A model generated the notes under the pieces. The model saw only the letters and a program-made list of their open reading frames with translations, searched no databases and had not been told where the DNA came from. A stretch of DNA of 64,000 bases, from the NCBI RefSeq assembly GCF_009882985.1, contig NZ_WTUZ01000040.1, positions 558,001 to 622,000 of the forward strand, written 5' to 3'. The stretch is from Paenibacillus silvestris (GTDB lineage: Bacteria > Bacillota > Bacilli > Paenibacillales > NBRC-103111). Positions 49,355 through 57,530 of this stretch are shown here, in pieces. Each line of letters opens with the position of its first letter. Position 1 is the stretch's first letter. The translations under genes and the position numbers were made by a program.

Positions 49355-50236
49355 TTACTGTTTCTCGTTGCTCCGCAAAAACAACCCAACTCCAACTAAC
49401 AATAGGCATCCAGCCAAAAGCTGAATCGAGGTAATCTTCTCACCCAGTAAGAAATAAGCCAAAATAGATGCTCCAAGCGGCTCACCTAAGACCGTCATCG
49501 AAACGGAGGAAGCCTTCATATACTTGAGCAGCCAGTTGAATACATAGTGACCGAAGACCGTCGGGATGATGGCAAGCAGCAAGAAAACGCCCCACTCTTT
49601 CGCTGGATAAGCGGTGAAGGAGGTTCCCGTAATAACGTTCGTGATCGCAAGTACAAGCCCAGCGAACAGGAAAACAAAAAAGCTGTACACAAAAGCGGAG
49701 ATCCGCTCTCTCAATCCTTTGCCCCAAAGCATGTGCAGCGCAACCGCTACGGTTCCGATCAGGGATAAAAAGTCGCCTTTCAATGCCGCGCCTGAAAATT
49801 GAAAATCACCCCATCCAATAAAAACGGCTCCTACGATAGCCACACACATCGCCATAACAGCCGCGCGGCTTGTTTTTTGCCCATAAAACAGAAACGCTCC
49901 AACCAAGACAAAGATCGGCTCCAACGTGAGAATCGCTGTCGAGCTTGCCACCGTCGTAAATCGAAGGGAATCCATCCAGAATAAGAAATGCAAGCCAAGC
50001 GCGATGCCGGACGCCGCCGTTCGCAGCCAGTCTCTTAGGCGAATGCTAGTAATCTCTGACCGATAATTCCATAGAAAAGGCAGCATTAATACATTGGTCA
50101 TCAACAAACGATACATAGCCGTGACTGCTGCAGGTGCATCAGACCATCTAACAAAAATAGCTGAAAACGAGATTGCGATAATACCAATTAACAAAAAGAC
50201 AGGAATTGGAACCTTTGTTCTATTCATTGCATTCAT
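49355..50236 (-). CDS. EamA/DMT-family transporter
   Basis: 293 residues with ten hydrophobic helices arranged as two EamA repeats (ISFSAIFVRWSDAPAAVTAM, then VTVLGEPLGASILAYFLLGE). The ATG at 50236 follows AAGGAG. EamA proteins export amino acids, metabolites or drugs; the substrate cannot be told. It lies 73 bases upstream of the MFS gene on the same strand, possibly cotranscribed. Confidence 0.88.
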   Translation of the reverse strand: MNAMNRTKVPIPVFLLIGIIAISFSAIFVRWSDAPAAVTAMYRLLMTNVLMLPFLWNYRSEITSIRLRDWLRTAASGIALGLHFLFWMDSLRFTTVASSTAILTLEPIFVLVGAFLFYGQKTSRAAVMAMCVAIVGAVFIGWGDFQFSGAALKGDFLSLIGTVAVALHMLWGKGLRERISAFVYSFFVFLFAGLVLAITNVITGTSFTAYPAKEWGVFLLLAIIPTVFGHYVFNWLLKYMKASSVSMTVLGEPLGASILAYFLLGEKITSIQLLAGCLLLVGVGLFLRSNEKQ

Positions 50237-50444
50237 CTTACAAAACTCCTTGCTGCTTAGTTACCCTGTTGATGCCAAACACCAAATCATTATATAGGAG
50301 GATGCCTGGATTGCCAATCTTTTTTAGACATTGTTCAATTGTTGTCAGATGCAGAAAGGATTTTAAGTACTTGGAGAACGAAATGGGGGAACAAATTGGA
50401 GAATGGATTAGAGGAAACAGATGCCGCTCACCAGAATGAACATC

Positions 50445-51509
50445 TCAACGAATACTAAACCAGATCATGGCAGAAGCGAAGAATACAGGCGTAAACACGA
50501 CTGCCCATCCGCCGACTCGACCAAAATTAACAGTAAATCCAGTTCCCTCCAACCGCTCAACAATGATCGCAGGGTCTTGAGCATTAACGTAAAACAATCC
50601 TATCTTCCAAACCTTTCCTTGCTGCGAAGGATATGTTATTAATGCTGTCTCGTGCTGGGAAATTCGTTTCGAATCACGACCGAATGTAAATGCAATAGCG
50701 AGAATTAATAGATTCGCAGCCTCAATTAGCCAGCCAATATTGGATGAAAGAAATTGGATTATTGCCATTTGTACAATAGAGAAAAGAAGCAATCCGATTG
50801 CTGTAATCGTATAAATAATCTGTACGTGTCTCTTACGCAAATATTGATTAGTTGGATCATTAGGTACCGTCATATCTACTTGTCGTTTACTTCTTCCAAT
50901 CCCTTCTATGACACCGAGCATAATGGCAAGAAAACCAAGCTGAATCAAATTAGTTAAAAATACGTAAAGAATCGACTTCTCCGCTATACGATCTACTTCA
51001 CCATTCGTGTAATGAATAGGAAATTGATCAGGAATTCTATCATAAAAGTAAACAATAACAAGTACATTGAGGGCAATAAAAAATATGGGGAACAAATAGA
51101 ACCAACGGGACATGAAGACTCGTTTTTTAGTAGAAAGGTCGACTCCCACAAAACGTTGATTTCCCACTTGCCATCCTTGCTCCTTTTTCATGGAGTTTAC
51201 TTTCCTGTACGTGATGATATAAATAATAAAATTCGCAGTTTGAGACAAGGGCATGAGATAAATCAATGCTGCTAATGAAGAGATAACTTCCAACTGCACC
51301 AAAACAAGCTCTGCAATCAAAAATAAGCCACCAATGCAACCGCTGACTACGCGGTACCAATTCTCGATGGAACGCAATGGAATATAATTTACTTTGTCAG
51401 CAGGAATTACAACCCCGAAACGAACAGTACGTCGTCGAGCAATCGTAGGATAAAGTACATTTACAAGAAGTAGTATAATTCTAAATATTCCATACTCCCA
51501 AACATTCAT
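50445..51509 (-). CDS. DUF1648/DUF5808 membrane protein
   Basis: 354 residues, about seven membrane helices. The middle carries the DUF1648 motif VYFYDRIPDQFPIHYTNGEV, and the C-terminal soluble part (VWKIGLFYVNAQDPAIIVER, FTVNFGRVGGW) matches the DUF5808 pattern. Relatives such as SdpI confer immunity to antimicrobial peptides or sense envelope stress, but this longer form is uncharacterised. It overlaps the GntR regulator gene by four bases, so the regulator very likely controls it. Confidence 0.8.
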   Translation of the reverse strand: MNVWEYGIFRIILLLVNVLYPTIARRRTVRFGVVIPADKVNYIPLRSIENWYRVVSGCIGGLFLIAELVLVQLEVISSLAALIYLMPLSQTANFIIYIITYRKVNSMKKEQGWQVGNQRFVGVDLSTKKRVFMSRWFYLFPIFFIALNVLVIVYFYDRIPDQFPIHYTNGEVDRIAEKSILYVFLTNLIQLGFLAIMLGVIEGIGRSKRQVDMTVPNDPTNQYLRKRHVQIIYTITAIGLLLFSIVQMAIIQFLSSNIGWLIEAANLLILAIAFTFGRDSKRISQHETALITYPSQQGKVWKIGLFYVNAQDPAIIVERLEGTGFTVNFGRVGGWAVVFTPVFFASAMIWFSIR

Positions 51510-51910
51510 AAGTGATCCCCTTCCGTATCATTGTGTATGGACTGAATAAGCTCAGCGACGACAAGATTGATTTGAGCTGATGAGATCTCTCTCCTGACTG
51601 ACCAAACAACTATAGGATGCAGCATTTCTTTTAACTGTACGATGTGTTGCGGTTCGCTCTTTCGTTCTGGAATAAGCTCAGCAATAACCGCACCTTTACG
51701 CCTATGCATCCGAATATATCCTTGTTGTTGAAGAACCTTGTAAGACTTACTCACTGTATGAATGTTGATACCTATATCAGAAGCTAATCTGCGTACAGAA
51801 GGCAATGATTCCCCAGTTTGAAGCCCTCCACTTAAAATTCCTTCAACAATTTGCTTTATTATTTGTTGATAGAGAGGCGTTTGTGATTCCATGTCTAACT
51901 GTATAAACAT
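51506..51910 (-). CDS. GntR-family regulator, YtrA/YhcF type
   Basis: 134 residues from the second of two adjacent ATG codons (51910; spacing to GGAGG is six bases). The N-terminal winged helix (ESQTPLYQQIIKQIVEGILS, LPSVRRLASDIGINIHTVSK, YKVLQQQGYI) is typical; the short helical C-terminus without an effector domain places it in the YtrA subfamily. These usually repress an operon encoding membrane or ABC-type proteins and themselves in response to envelope-active compounds. A 28-base palindrome overlaps its own promoter. Confidence 0.9.
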   Translation of the reverse strand: MFIQLDMESQTPLYQQIIKQIVEGILSGGLQTGESLPSVRRLASDIGINIHTVSKSYKVLQQQGYIRMHRRKGAVIAELIPERKSEPQHIVQLKEMLHPIVVWSVRREISSAQINLVVAELIQSIHNDTEGDHL

Positions 51911-51924
51911 CATCCACCTCCATT

Positions 51925-51952
51925 GTTCTACATTGTATATACAATATAGAAC
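51925..51952. promoter_or_regulatory. Palindromic operator for the GntR regulator
   Basis: 28-base palindrome with arms GTTCTA and TAGAAC around the core ATTGTATATACAAT; only two mirrored positions (51931 and 51946) fail to pair. It overlaps the -10 region and start point of the regulator's promoter, so binding would block transcription. Confidence 0.75.
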
Positions 51953-51971
51953 AGATAGAACAATTAATCAA
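51943..51971 (-). promoter_or_regulatory. Promoter of the GntR/DUF1648 operon
   Basis: Minus strand -35 TTGATT (51966-51971), a 17-base spacer and -10 TATATT (51943-51948), the latter inside the palindrome. Confidence 0.65.
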
Positions 51972-52068
51972 CAGTATTTTCCAATTATGGATGACGCGAC
52001 ACTTGAACCATTTTATGAAAATCAATCGTTCTTATTTATAGCAAATAATGTGCGTAGATTCATCATCC

Positions 52069-52125
52069 AAAAAAAAAGCCCACAGCAACCGCCTAAGCAA
52101 TCATAGGCAGCCACCATGGGCTTTT
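52069..52125 (-). terminator. Hairpin terminator of brxC
   Basis: On the minus strand, AAAAGCCCA pairs with TGGGCTTTT and GCCTA with TAGGC inside, then a run of nine T. Confidence 0.85.
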
Positions 52126-52147
52126 CATTTAAATCCTGAGCACTATT

Positions 52148-52489
52148 TTAGTCTAAAACAGCTGTAATATGCTTAGTTGTAACAGACCAGTGCGATGTAT
52201 TCCATACGGATTCTTTATTTTTGAAATAAAGAATTTGCGGTGATGCGTGCTTGATCCCCAGATCTTCCGCAATTTGGTTAGAAACTGGGCGAGACTCGAT
52301 TACCTTAACCAAGTAATAATCTACTTCCTCGTTTGGTTTTCCTGACAAATATTGCTCATATTCATCAAGCGCGCTTGCGCTTACCGGGCAAGTTGTGCTG
52401 TGTTTCAGAACGACTGCTGGTTTATCGGAGGAACGGTCCCAAACTTCCTGCCATTGATCAACCGTTGTGAGCTCTTTCCATGCTGACAT
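52148..52489 (-). CDS. brxC: Bacilliredoxin BrxC (YtxJ family)
   Basis: 113-residue thioredoxin-fold protein of the bacillithiol system. A single active-site Cys34 is in KHSTTCPVSASA (TCPV motif), followed by a cis-Pro-type HASPQILYF segment, matching YtxJ. It removes or transfers bacillithiol from oxidised protein thiols in the cytosol. Its presence implies the host makes bacillithiol. A terminator follows, so it is transcribed alone. Confidence 0.9.
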   Translation of the reverse strand: MSAWKELTTVDQWQEVWDRSSDKPAVVLKHSTTCPVSASALDEYEQYLSGKPNEEVDYYLVKVIESRPVSNQIAEDLGIKHASPQILYFKNKESVWNTSHWSVTTKHITAVLD

Positions 52490-52637
52490 TTCAATCTCTC
52501 CCTTCCTATTAAATAATAATTATTATAAATTAAGTAAGGAGCTTATGCAACTCGCCAGACCTCGCAAGATTCGCAAACACAGCATGCTATTGCTATAATT
52601 AATATATAAAATGAGCTTTGGAACTAGGAGGAACATG

Positions 52638-53507
52638 ATGCAATCAACACCCCCAGTGACTCGACGTACTTTTCTCAAAAAAGGCGCTCTGCTTGCAGGT
52701 TCTCTGCTGGCTTCCGGAGGTCTTGTTGGCAGTTATTCCAGCTTCATTGAAACAAAATGGTATGATACGACTAGAATCACACTCTCATTCGAGAGGCTAC
52801 CTAATGCCTTTCACGGCCTTAAACTTGTACAGTTCAGTGATCTACATATTGGTCATCATTTTAATTTAAGGGATTTAGAACGTATCGTCACACTTATTAA
52901 TAAAGAAAAACCGGATCTTCTAACTTTCACAGGGGATTTATTCGATGCCCGAATTACGGAAGACGAAACATTAACAAGCAAACTGCTCGCCAGCTTAGAG
53001 GCGCCACTCGGCAAATGGGCTGTGCTTGGCAATCATGATAAATGGATCGATAAAAACTATACGCTGCCAATCCTCCAAAATGGCGGGTTTCAAACACTGA
53101 TTAATGCCTGCAAGAAGATCACCTATAAAGGGCAGACCATTCAAATTGCAGGCGTCGAAGATCGTCTTACAGGTTCCCCCGATATCGTCAAAACTCTCCA
53201 AGGCACCAATGCTCAAATGTTTACGCTCTTGCTCTCGCATTGTCCCGATTTCGCTAATCAAGTTGCCGCGCAACCCATTGATTTGCAGCTATCCGGCCAC
53301 TCCCACGGAGGACAAATCCGCTTGCCTCTCCTAGGTGCACTCTTTACTCCGATGCAAGGCAAAAAATATGTGATGGGACTTTACGAAGTACCCGACTCCA
53401 AACTGCTTGTCTATACGAATCGGGGAATTGGCACAACGTTCCTCCCATTTCGCTTCCTTTGCAGACCCGAAATTACCGTTATCACACTGGAAAAACGAAA
53501 ACCCTGA
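52638..53507 (+). CDS. Tat-exported metallophosphoesterase, YkuE-like
   Basis: 289 residues from ATG 52638 (AGGAGG six bases upstream; ATG 52635 is adjacent). A twin-arginine signal begins TRRTFLKKGALLAGSLLASG, so the folded enzyme should cross the membrane by Tat. Metal motifs: FSDLHIGHH, FTGDLFDA, GNHDKW, LLSHCPDF and SGHSHGGQIR. The plan matches YkuE of Bacillus subtilis, a Tat-dependent wall-associated phosphoesterase. The substrate is unknown, possibly a lipid- or wall-linked phosphate. Confidence 0.88.
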   Translation: MQSTPPVTRRTFLKKGALLAGSLLASGGLVGSYSSFIETKWYDTTRITLSFERLPNAFHGLKLVQFSDLHIGHHFNLRDLERIVTLINKEKPDLLTFTGDLFDARITEDETLTSKLLASLEAPLGKWAVLGNHDKWIDKNYTLPILQNGGFQTLINACKKITYKGQTIQIAGVEDRLTGSPDIVKTLQGTNAQMFTLLLSHCPDFANQVAAQPIDLQLSGHSHGGQIRLPLLGALFTPMQGKKYVMGLYEVPDSKLLVYTNRGIGTTFLPFRFLCRPEITVITLEKRKP

Positions 53508-53531
53508 GCGCCAACAAAGCGACTCAGGGTT
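53491..53531 (-). terminator. Hairpin terminator of the pucR-type gene
   Basis: Arms AACCCTGAGTCGC and GCGCTCAGGGTT (minus strand, one bulge) followed by TTTCGTTTTT. It overlaps the last codons of the convergent YkuE-like gene. Confidence 0.75.
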
Positions 53532-53537
53532 CAGGAA

Positions 53538-55136
53538 TTATTGTCTGACATGCAAGAACTGACGGAATAAGAAAACAGCTTTCAGTTTCAAAAGATCGTT
53601 AACTTTCTTGAAATCTACCTGTAAAAGATCACTGATCTTCTCTAAACGGTAGGTGACTGTATTTCTATGGATGAATAATTGCTTGGCCGCTTCGCTAACT
53701 TGACCATCGTTTCGAATGAAGACCTCTAAGGTTCGAATCATTTCTTGCGAATATTCAGCATCCTTTTCCAAGAGCGGACGCAATACTTTGGCACAGTAGT
53801 CTTCCATCATATTGACCGACACATGCTGGAATAGATGAGCGAACTCTATCGTCTCGTAGTGAACTACGCGATCTGATAACTCAAGCTTATTAGCCATTCG
53901 CTGTGTCTCCATACATTCCATGTAAGCTTCTCTTAATGCAGTCGGCTTAGCTTTCATGGCGCTAGTATAGAAAATCATATCTCCGGCTTCCTCCCGACAG
54001 CCTGAATCTCCTGCATATTTGATCAGGAGCTGTGCCAGTTCATCCTCAGGAAAGCCCTCGGCTTGATTCGCTGAATAAATGGAGAACATCATATCTTTGA
54101 GTATGAAGTGATTCGCGCGCAATTGACTGGATTTGGGATGCAGCTCCATATACTCCTTTAGCCGCTTCATTCTTCCCTGCCGTTGCTCGTCTAACTGAGC
54201 TTCAGGCTTACTTTTGCTAATCACACATTGGTAAGAACCCGTAAAGAGCGTTAACCCTCTGCCCTCCGCCTGCTCCAGGAACTCCTCAAGTGACGTCCCT
54301 TTTTCCAAATAGCGATATAGCGAGTTGTGCAAATCCCGTTCTGCTGAAGCTTCCACATGTGATCGGAACGTATAGTTCATATGAAACGTTAGAATGTCAG
54401 CCGCTTGCTGGAACAAGCCTTCCTCTACATTCGCTAGCAAAACGGCATCTGGCATGATTAGCAAATGTCCAAGGAGCTCATCATCCTGTTGGTAAAGTCC
54501 GACTCGGTACGCGCGGTCTTTATTCGAATATACCCAGCCACACTTTCGCTTAGGCCAGTTCTGAGCTAGTTGATCTTGCTTCCATGCGCTAGTATTATAT
54601 AAAATTTGCCCTCTGGCCCCAACGACAGCCATGGGATAACCAAGAATATTACTTAGTAATTGGAACATTGAAGCCATATTGTCCTGTTTCAAACCGAACT
54701 GCATTAATCTCGTCTGTTTCTCCAGCACGGATTGCAGCAGCTTCGTGTTACGGCGATATTCTGCATTGAACAAGGCATTCATTTGATCAGAAAAAGTAAA
54801 CTGGAAGGGCATCTCAATAATCGGAAAATGCAGCCGATCCGCTTCTTCAACCACAGCCTGTGGCAGCTCCGTCCAAAAGCGACCAAGCTTGATCCCTAGT
54901 CCAGCGGCGCCGCGATCATTTAATTTACGAAGTAAATTGACCGTTTCCTGCGGACTATCCTTCATGGCGAAAGCGGTGGTGAAGAGCATTTCACCGGACT
55001 TCGTCCAGTCTGCAATATCTGGCGCGTCCATAACATTGACCGATTTAACGATGCGGGATTCCCCTTGCTTGCCAGCTACAAGCTTCGCTTCCGTTAATGG
55101 ATAAATGGATAATGCTTCACGAATGGTAAGATGCAT
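53538..55136 (-). CDS. PucR-family transcriptional regulator
   Basis: 532 residues. The N-terminal PucR domain (LTIREALSIYPLTEAKLVAG, DWTKSGEMLFTTAFAM) is followed by a GGDEF-like/CdaR middle region and a C-terminal helix-turn-helix of the PucR type (DGQVSEAAKQLFIHRNTVTYRLEKI). Such proteins regulate catabolic operons in response to a metabolite. It lies at the 3' end of the beta-oxidation cluster on the same strand but behind its own TTGACT/TATAAT promoter, and may control that cluster. That link is inference. Confidence 0.9.
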   Translation of the reverse strand: MHLTIREALSIYPLTEAKLVAGKQGESRIVKSVNVMDAPDIADWTKSGEMLFTTAFAMKDSPQETVNLLRKLNDRGAAGLGIKLGRFWTELPQAVVEEADRLHFPIIEMPFQFTFSDQMNALFNAEYRRNTKLLQSVLEKQTRLMQFGLKQDNMASMFQLLSNILGYPMAVVGARGQILYNTSAWKQDQLAQNWPKRKCGWVYSNKDRAYRVGLYQQDDELLGHLLIMPDAVLLANVEEGLFQQAADILTFHMNYTFRSHVEASAERDLHNSLYRYLEKGTSLEEFLEQAEGRGLTLFTGSYQCVISKSKPEAQLDEQRQGRMKRLKEYMELHPKSSQLRANHFILKDMMFSIYSANQAEGFPEDELAQLLIKYAGDSGCREEAGDMIFYTSAMKAKPTALREAYMECMETQRMANKLELSDRVVHYETIEFAHLFQHVSVNMMEDYCAKVLRPLLEKDAEYSQEMIRTLEVFIRNDGQVSEAAKQLFIHRNTVTYRLEKISDLLQVDFKKVNDLLKLKAVFLFRQFLHVRQ

Positions 55137-55165
55137 CGTGCTTCCCCCCTTATGCCTTTTAACAG

Positions 55166-55195
55166 ATTATAGGATGACAAGGACCAAACAGTCAA
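55166..55195 (-). promoter_or_regulatory. Sigma-A promoter of the PucR-type regulator
   Basis: Minus strand -35 TTGACT (55190-55195), an 18-base spacer and -10 TATAAT (55166-55171), about 30 bases before the start codon with an AAGGGGGGA site between. Confidence 0.75.
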
Positions 55196-55203
55196 TGTAT
55201 TTG

Positions 55204-55290
55204 TGTTAGATTATATAACATAGGTTAAATATTTTTGAACGATTTATGTCTATATCGCACAACGATGTTATTTAATGTAACATATAGACA
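55204..55290. promoter_or_regulatory. Inverted repeats upstream of the PucR promoter
   Basis: Perfect 9-base repeat TGTCTATAT (55247-55255) and ATATAGACA (55282-55290), with GTTA/TAAC pairing between them, and a smaller TGTTA/TAACA repeat (55204-55220) just upstream of the -35 box. They may be operator sites or a small RNA structure. Confidence 0.4.
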
Positions 55291-55343
55291 CAGAAACGAG
55301 AGACATGCTCGCACATGCCCCTCGTCCCAAATGCCTTTTTCCA

Positions 55344-55760
55344 CTAAATCACACGAAACGTCCCTGTGCCCATCGTTCCTAGATTTCCTTCGCGATCCAT
55401 TACTCGTCCTTGCGTTGTAATCATTTTACGGGATTGATGAACAAGCTCAGCCGTTACAATCAGCCGCCCCTCATAAAGCGGAGCGACGAAGTGAACGTTC
55501 AAATTCGTTGTTACAACCTTATCCTCCGGCCTTGCCGTCATAACGACAATCCCCATCGCATTATCCAGCAAAGAGGATAACACACCGCCATGGACAATGC
55601 CGATCGGATTCAAATGATGAGGTTTTGCCTCCAAAGCAATCGTAATAAGGCCATCTTTCATTTCGACGAATTCACAACCAAGAAACCCCCAAAACGTAGG
55701 TTCCGCCGCTGCTGCTAACTGCTGCAGTCGTCTATTCACTCGCTCGTGAGCATTATCCAT
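55344..55760 (-). CDS. PaaI-type hotdog thioesterase
   Basis: 138 residues from ATG 55760, behind GGAGGGGG. The hotdog signature HLNPIGIVHGGVLSSLLDNA, with Asp in LLDNAMG, and VTTNLNVHFVAPLYEG fit PaaI/YdiI acyl-CoA thioesterases, which release CoA from short or aromatic acyl-CoA. It lies 63 bases after the acyl-CoA ligase gene and is the last gene of the fad unit before the regulator. It may protect the CoA pool during beta-oxidation. Confidence 0.88.
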   Translation of the reverse strand: MDNAHERVNRRLQQLAAAAEPTFWGFLGCEFVEMKDGLITIALEAKPHHLNPIGIVHGGVLSSLLDNAMGIVVMTARPEDKVVTTNLNVHFVAPLYEGRLIVTAELVHQSRKMITTQGRVMDREGNLGTMGTGTFRVI

Positions 55761-55823
55761 AGGATCCCCCTCCACTCTCCTTGTAAAGGGCTAACCCTTA
55801 TCCGAACAAACAAGAAGAGACGC

Positions 55824-57494
55824 TCAAGTTTTATTCTCTTCTTCTAATAGTTGCCTGCGCAGCACTTTCCCAATCATCGTCTTGGGCAGGGATTCCCGGA
55901 ACTCTACCTTCCGTGGAACTTTAAAAGCAGCTAAACGCTCACGGCACCACAGCTCAAGCTCTTTTTCCGTTAACGTCATTCCGGGTTTCAACACGACGAA
56001 TGCTTTCACCGTTTCCCCCCGGTATTCATCCGGCACCCCAACAATCGTCGCTTCCAAAATAGCTGGATGTTCAAAGAGCACTTCCTCGATTTCTCGCGGA
56101 TAAATATTGAATCCTCCAGCTATGATTAAATCCTTTTTACGATCGACGATGGAGAAAAAACCGTCCTCGTCCATACGCCCCATGTCCCCTGTGTAGAGCC
56201 AGCCATCACGAATCGTCATGGCCGTTTCATGCTCACGCTGCCAATACCCTTTCATGACCTGCGGGCCTTTGATCAGTAATTCACCGATTTCCCCAACAGG
56301 TAGCTCTTCACCCGTGTTTACATCAACAACCTTAGCAGCTGTATCAGGTAAAGGCACACCAATCGAACCAATTTTACGATAACCCCAAATGGGATTGGCG
56401 TGTGTAACGGGAGAGGTTTCCGTTAATCCGTAACCTTCAATTAGCTTGCCTCCAGTCAAAGCTTCAAAACGCTCCTGAACTTCCAAAGGCAGTGGTGCTG
56501 AACCGCTTACACAAACATTAATGGAAGAAATATCAACTTCTTTGACCCTTTTATGATTAATAATTGCAATGTACATGGTCGGCGCGCCAGGAAAAATTGT
56601 GGGCTTCATCTTATTGATCGTATCTAAGATCAAGTCGATATCAAATTTGGGGATTAGAATCAGATTACCTGCCTGCAGCATGGATTGATTGAGCAGCACC
56701 GTCAAGCCAAACACATGGAAGATGGGGATTGCTCCGAGGAATCGCTCGCCCCCCATTTGAATCCGATAGCACCATTTCGTCGTTTGGTACGCGTTGGCGA
56801 TCAAATTGGTGTGAGTCAGCATAACTCCCTTCGAAACCCCCGTAGTACCTCCAGTATACTGAAGCAAAGCAATATCCGTATCTGCGTCTGCTTCCACACA
56901 TATAGGTTGCGATGAAGCTTCTCGAAGCAGCTTTTTGAAAGCGTACACGCCTTCGCCGTAAGCAACCTCTAGCTTTGCTCCGTCTTTTTTCATTTTAATC
57001 GGATATAGCAGATTTTTCGGAAAAGGTAAGTAATCCTTAATCGATGTCACAATGACATGACGAATCAGCGTCTGCGCTTTGGCCTTTTGCACACGATTAA
57101 ATAATAAATCCAGAGTAACTATGACCTCTGCCCCGGAATCGGAGAGCTGGTGGACCAGCTCTCTTTCCATATACAGCGGATTCGTCATGACGACGATCCC
57201 ACCCATCATAAGCGTGCCGAAGTAGGCAATAATGGCAGACGGACAATTGGGCAACATGATCGATACACGATCCCCCTGGCACACACCAAGCCCCTTGAGA
57301 ACATTCGCAAAGCGATAAGACGCTTCAAGCACCTCATGATAACGCATCGTTTTGCCAAGGAAATATAAGGCAGGTCGATCTGGATACTTATGCGCGGAAT
57401 CTACCAACAAACGTGCAAGATTATGCTTAGGGTACTCATACGTCGGCGCCACTTCCTCTGGATAATGACGCAGCCAAGGCTTTGCCTCACTCAT
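55824..57494 (-). CDS. lcfA: Long-chain fatty-acid-CoA ligase
   Basis: 556-residue adenylate-forming enzyme that activates fatty acids to acyl-CoA. The ATP motif YTGGTTGVSKGVMLTH, the A5 motif GYGLTETSP, A7 WLYTGDMGRMDEDG, A8 GFNIYPREIEE and the C-terminal Lys in LPKTMIGKVLRR are all present. Length and motifs match LcfA/FadD. It begins 36 bases after the acyl-CoA dehydrogenase stop, within the fad unit. Confidence 0.94.
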   Translation of the reverse strand: MSEAKPWLRHYPEEVAPTYEYPKHNLARLLVDSAHKYPDRPALYFLGKTMRYHEVLEASYRFANVLKGLGVCQGDRVSIMLPNCPSAIIAYFGTLMMGGIVVMTNPLYMERELVHQLSDSGAEVIVTLDLLFNRVQKAKAQTLIRHVIVTSIKDYLPFPKNLLYPIKMKKDGAKLEVAYGEGVYAFKKLLREASSQPICVEADADTDIALLQYTGGTTGVSKGVMLTHTNLIANAYQTTKWCYRIQMGGERFLGAIPIFHVFGLTVLLNQSMLQAGNLILIPKFDIDLILDTINKMKPTIFPGAPTMYIAIINHKRVKEVDISSINVCVSGSAPLPLEVQERFEALTGGKLIEGYGLTETSPVTHANPIWGYRKIGSIGVPLPDTAAKVVDVNTGEELPVGEIGELLIKGPQVMKGYWQREHETAMTIRDGWLYTGDMGRMDEDGFFSIVDRKKDLIIAGGFNIYPREIEEVLFEHPAILEATIVGVPDEYRGETVKAFVVLKPGMTLTEKELELWCRERLAAFKVPRKVEFRESLPKTMIGKVLRRQLLEEENKT

Positions 57495-57530
57495 ACAAAA
57501 CCATCCCCTTCAGGTTCTTCACACGGATGA

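Noticed and set aside
50311..50458. Short plus-strand frames near the start of the EamA gene's upstream gap
   Set aside because: A TTG frame of 42 codons has GGAGG at a good distance but an odd composition; another frame (ending 50458) looks more protein-like but lacks a start codon. Neither could be supported; a decayed small gene is possible.
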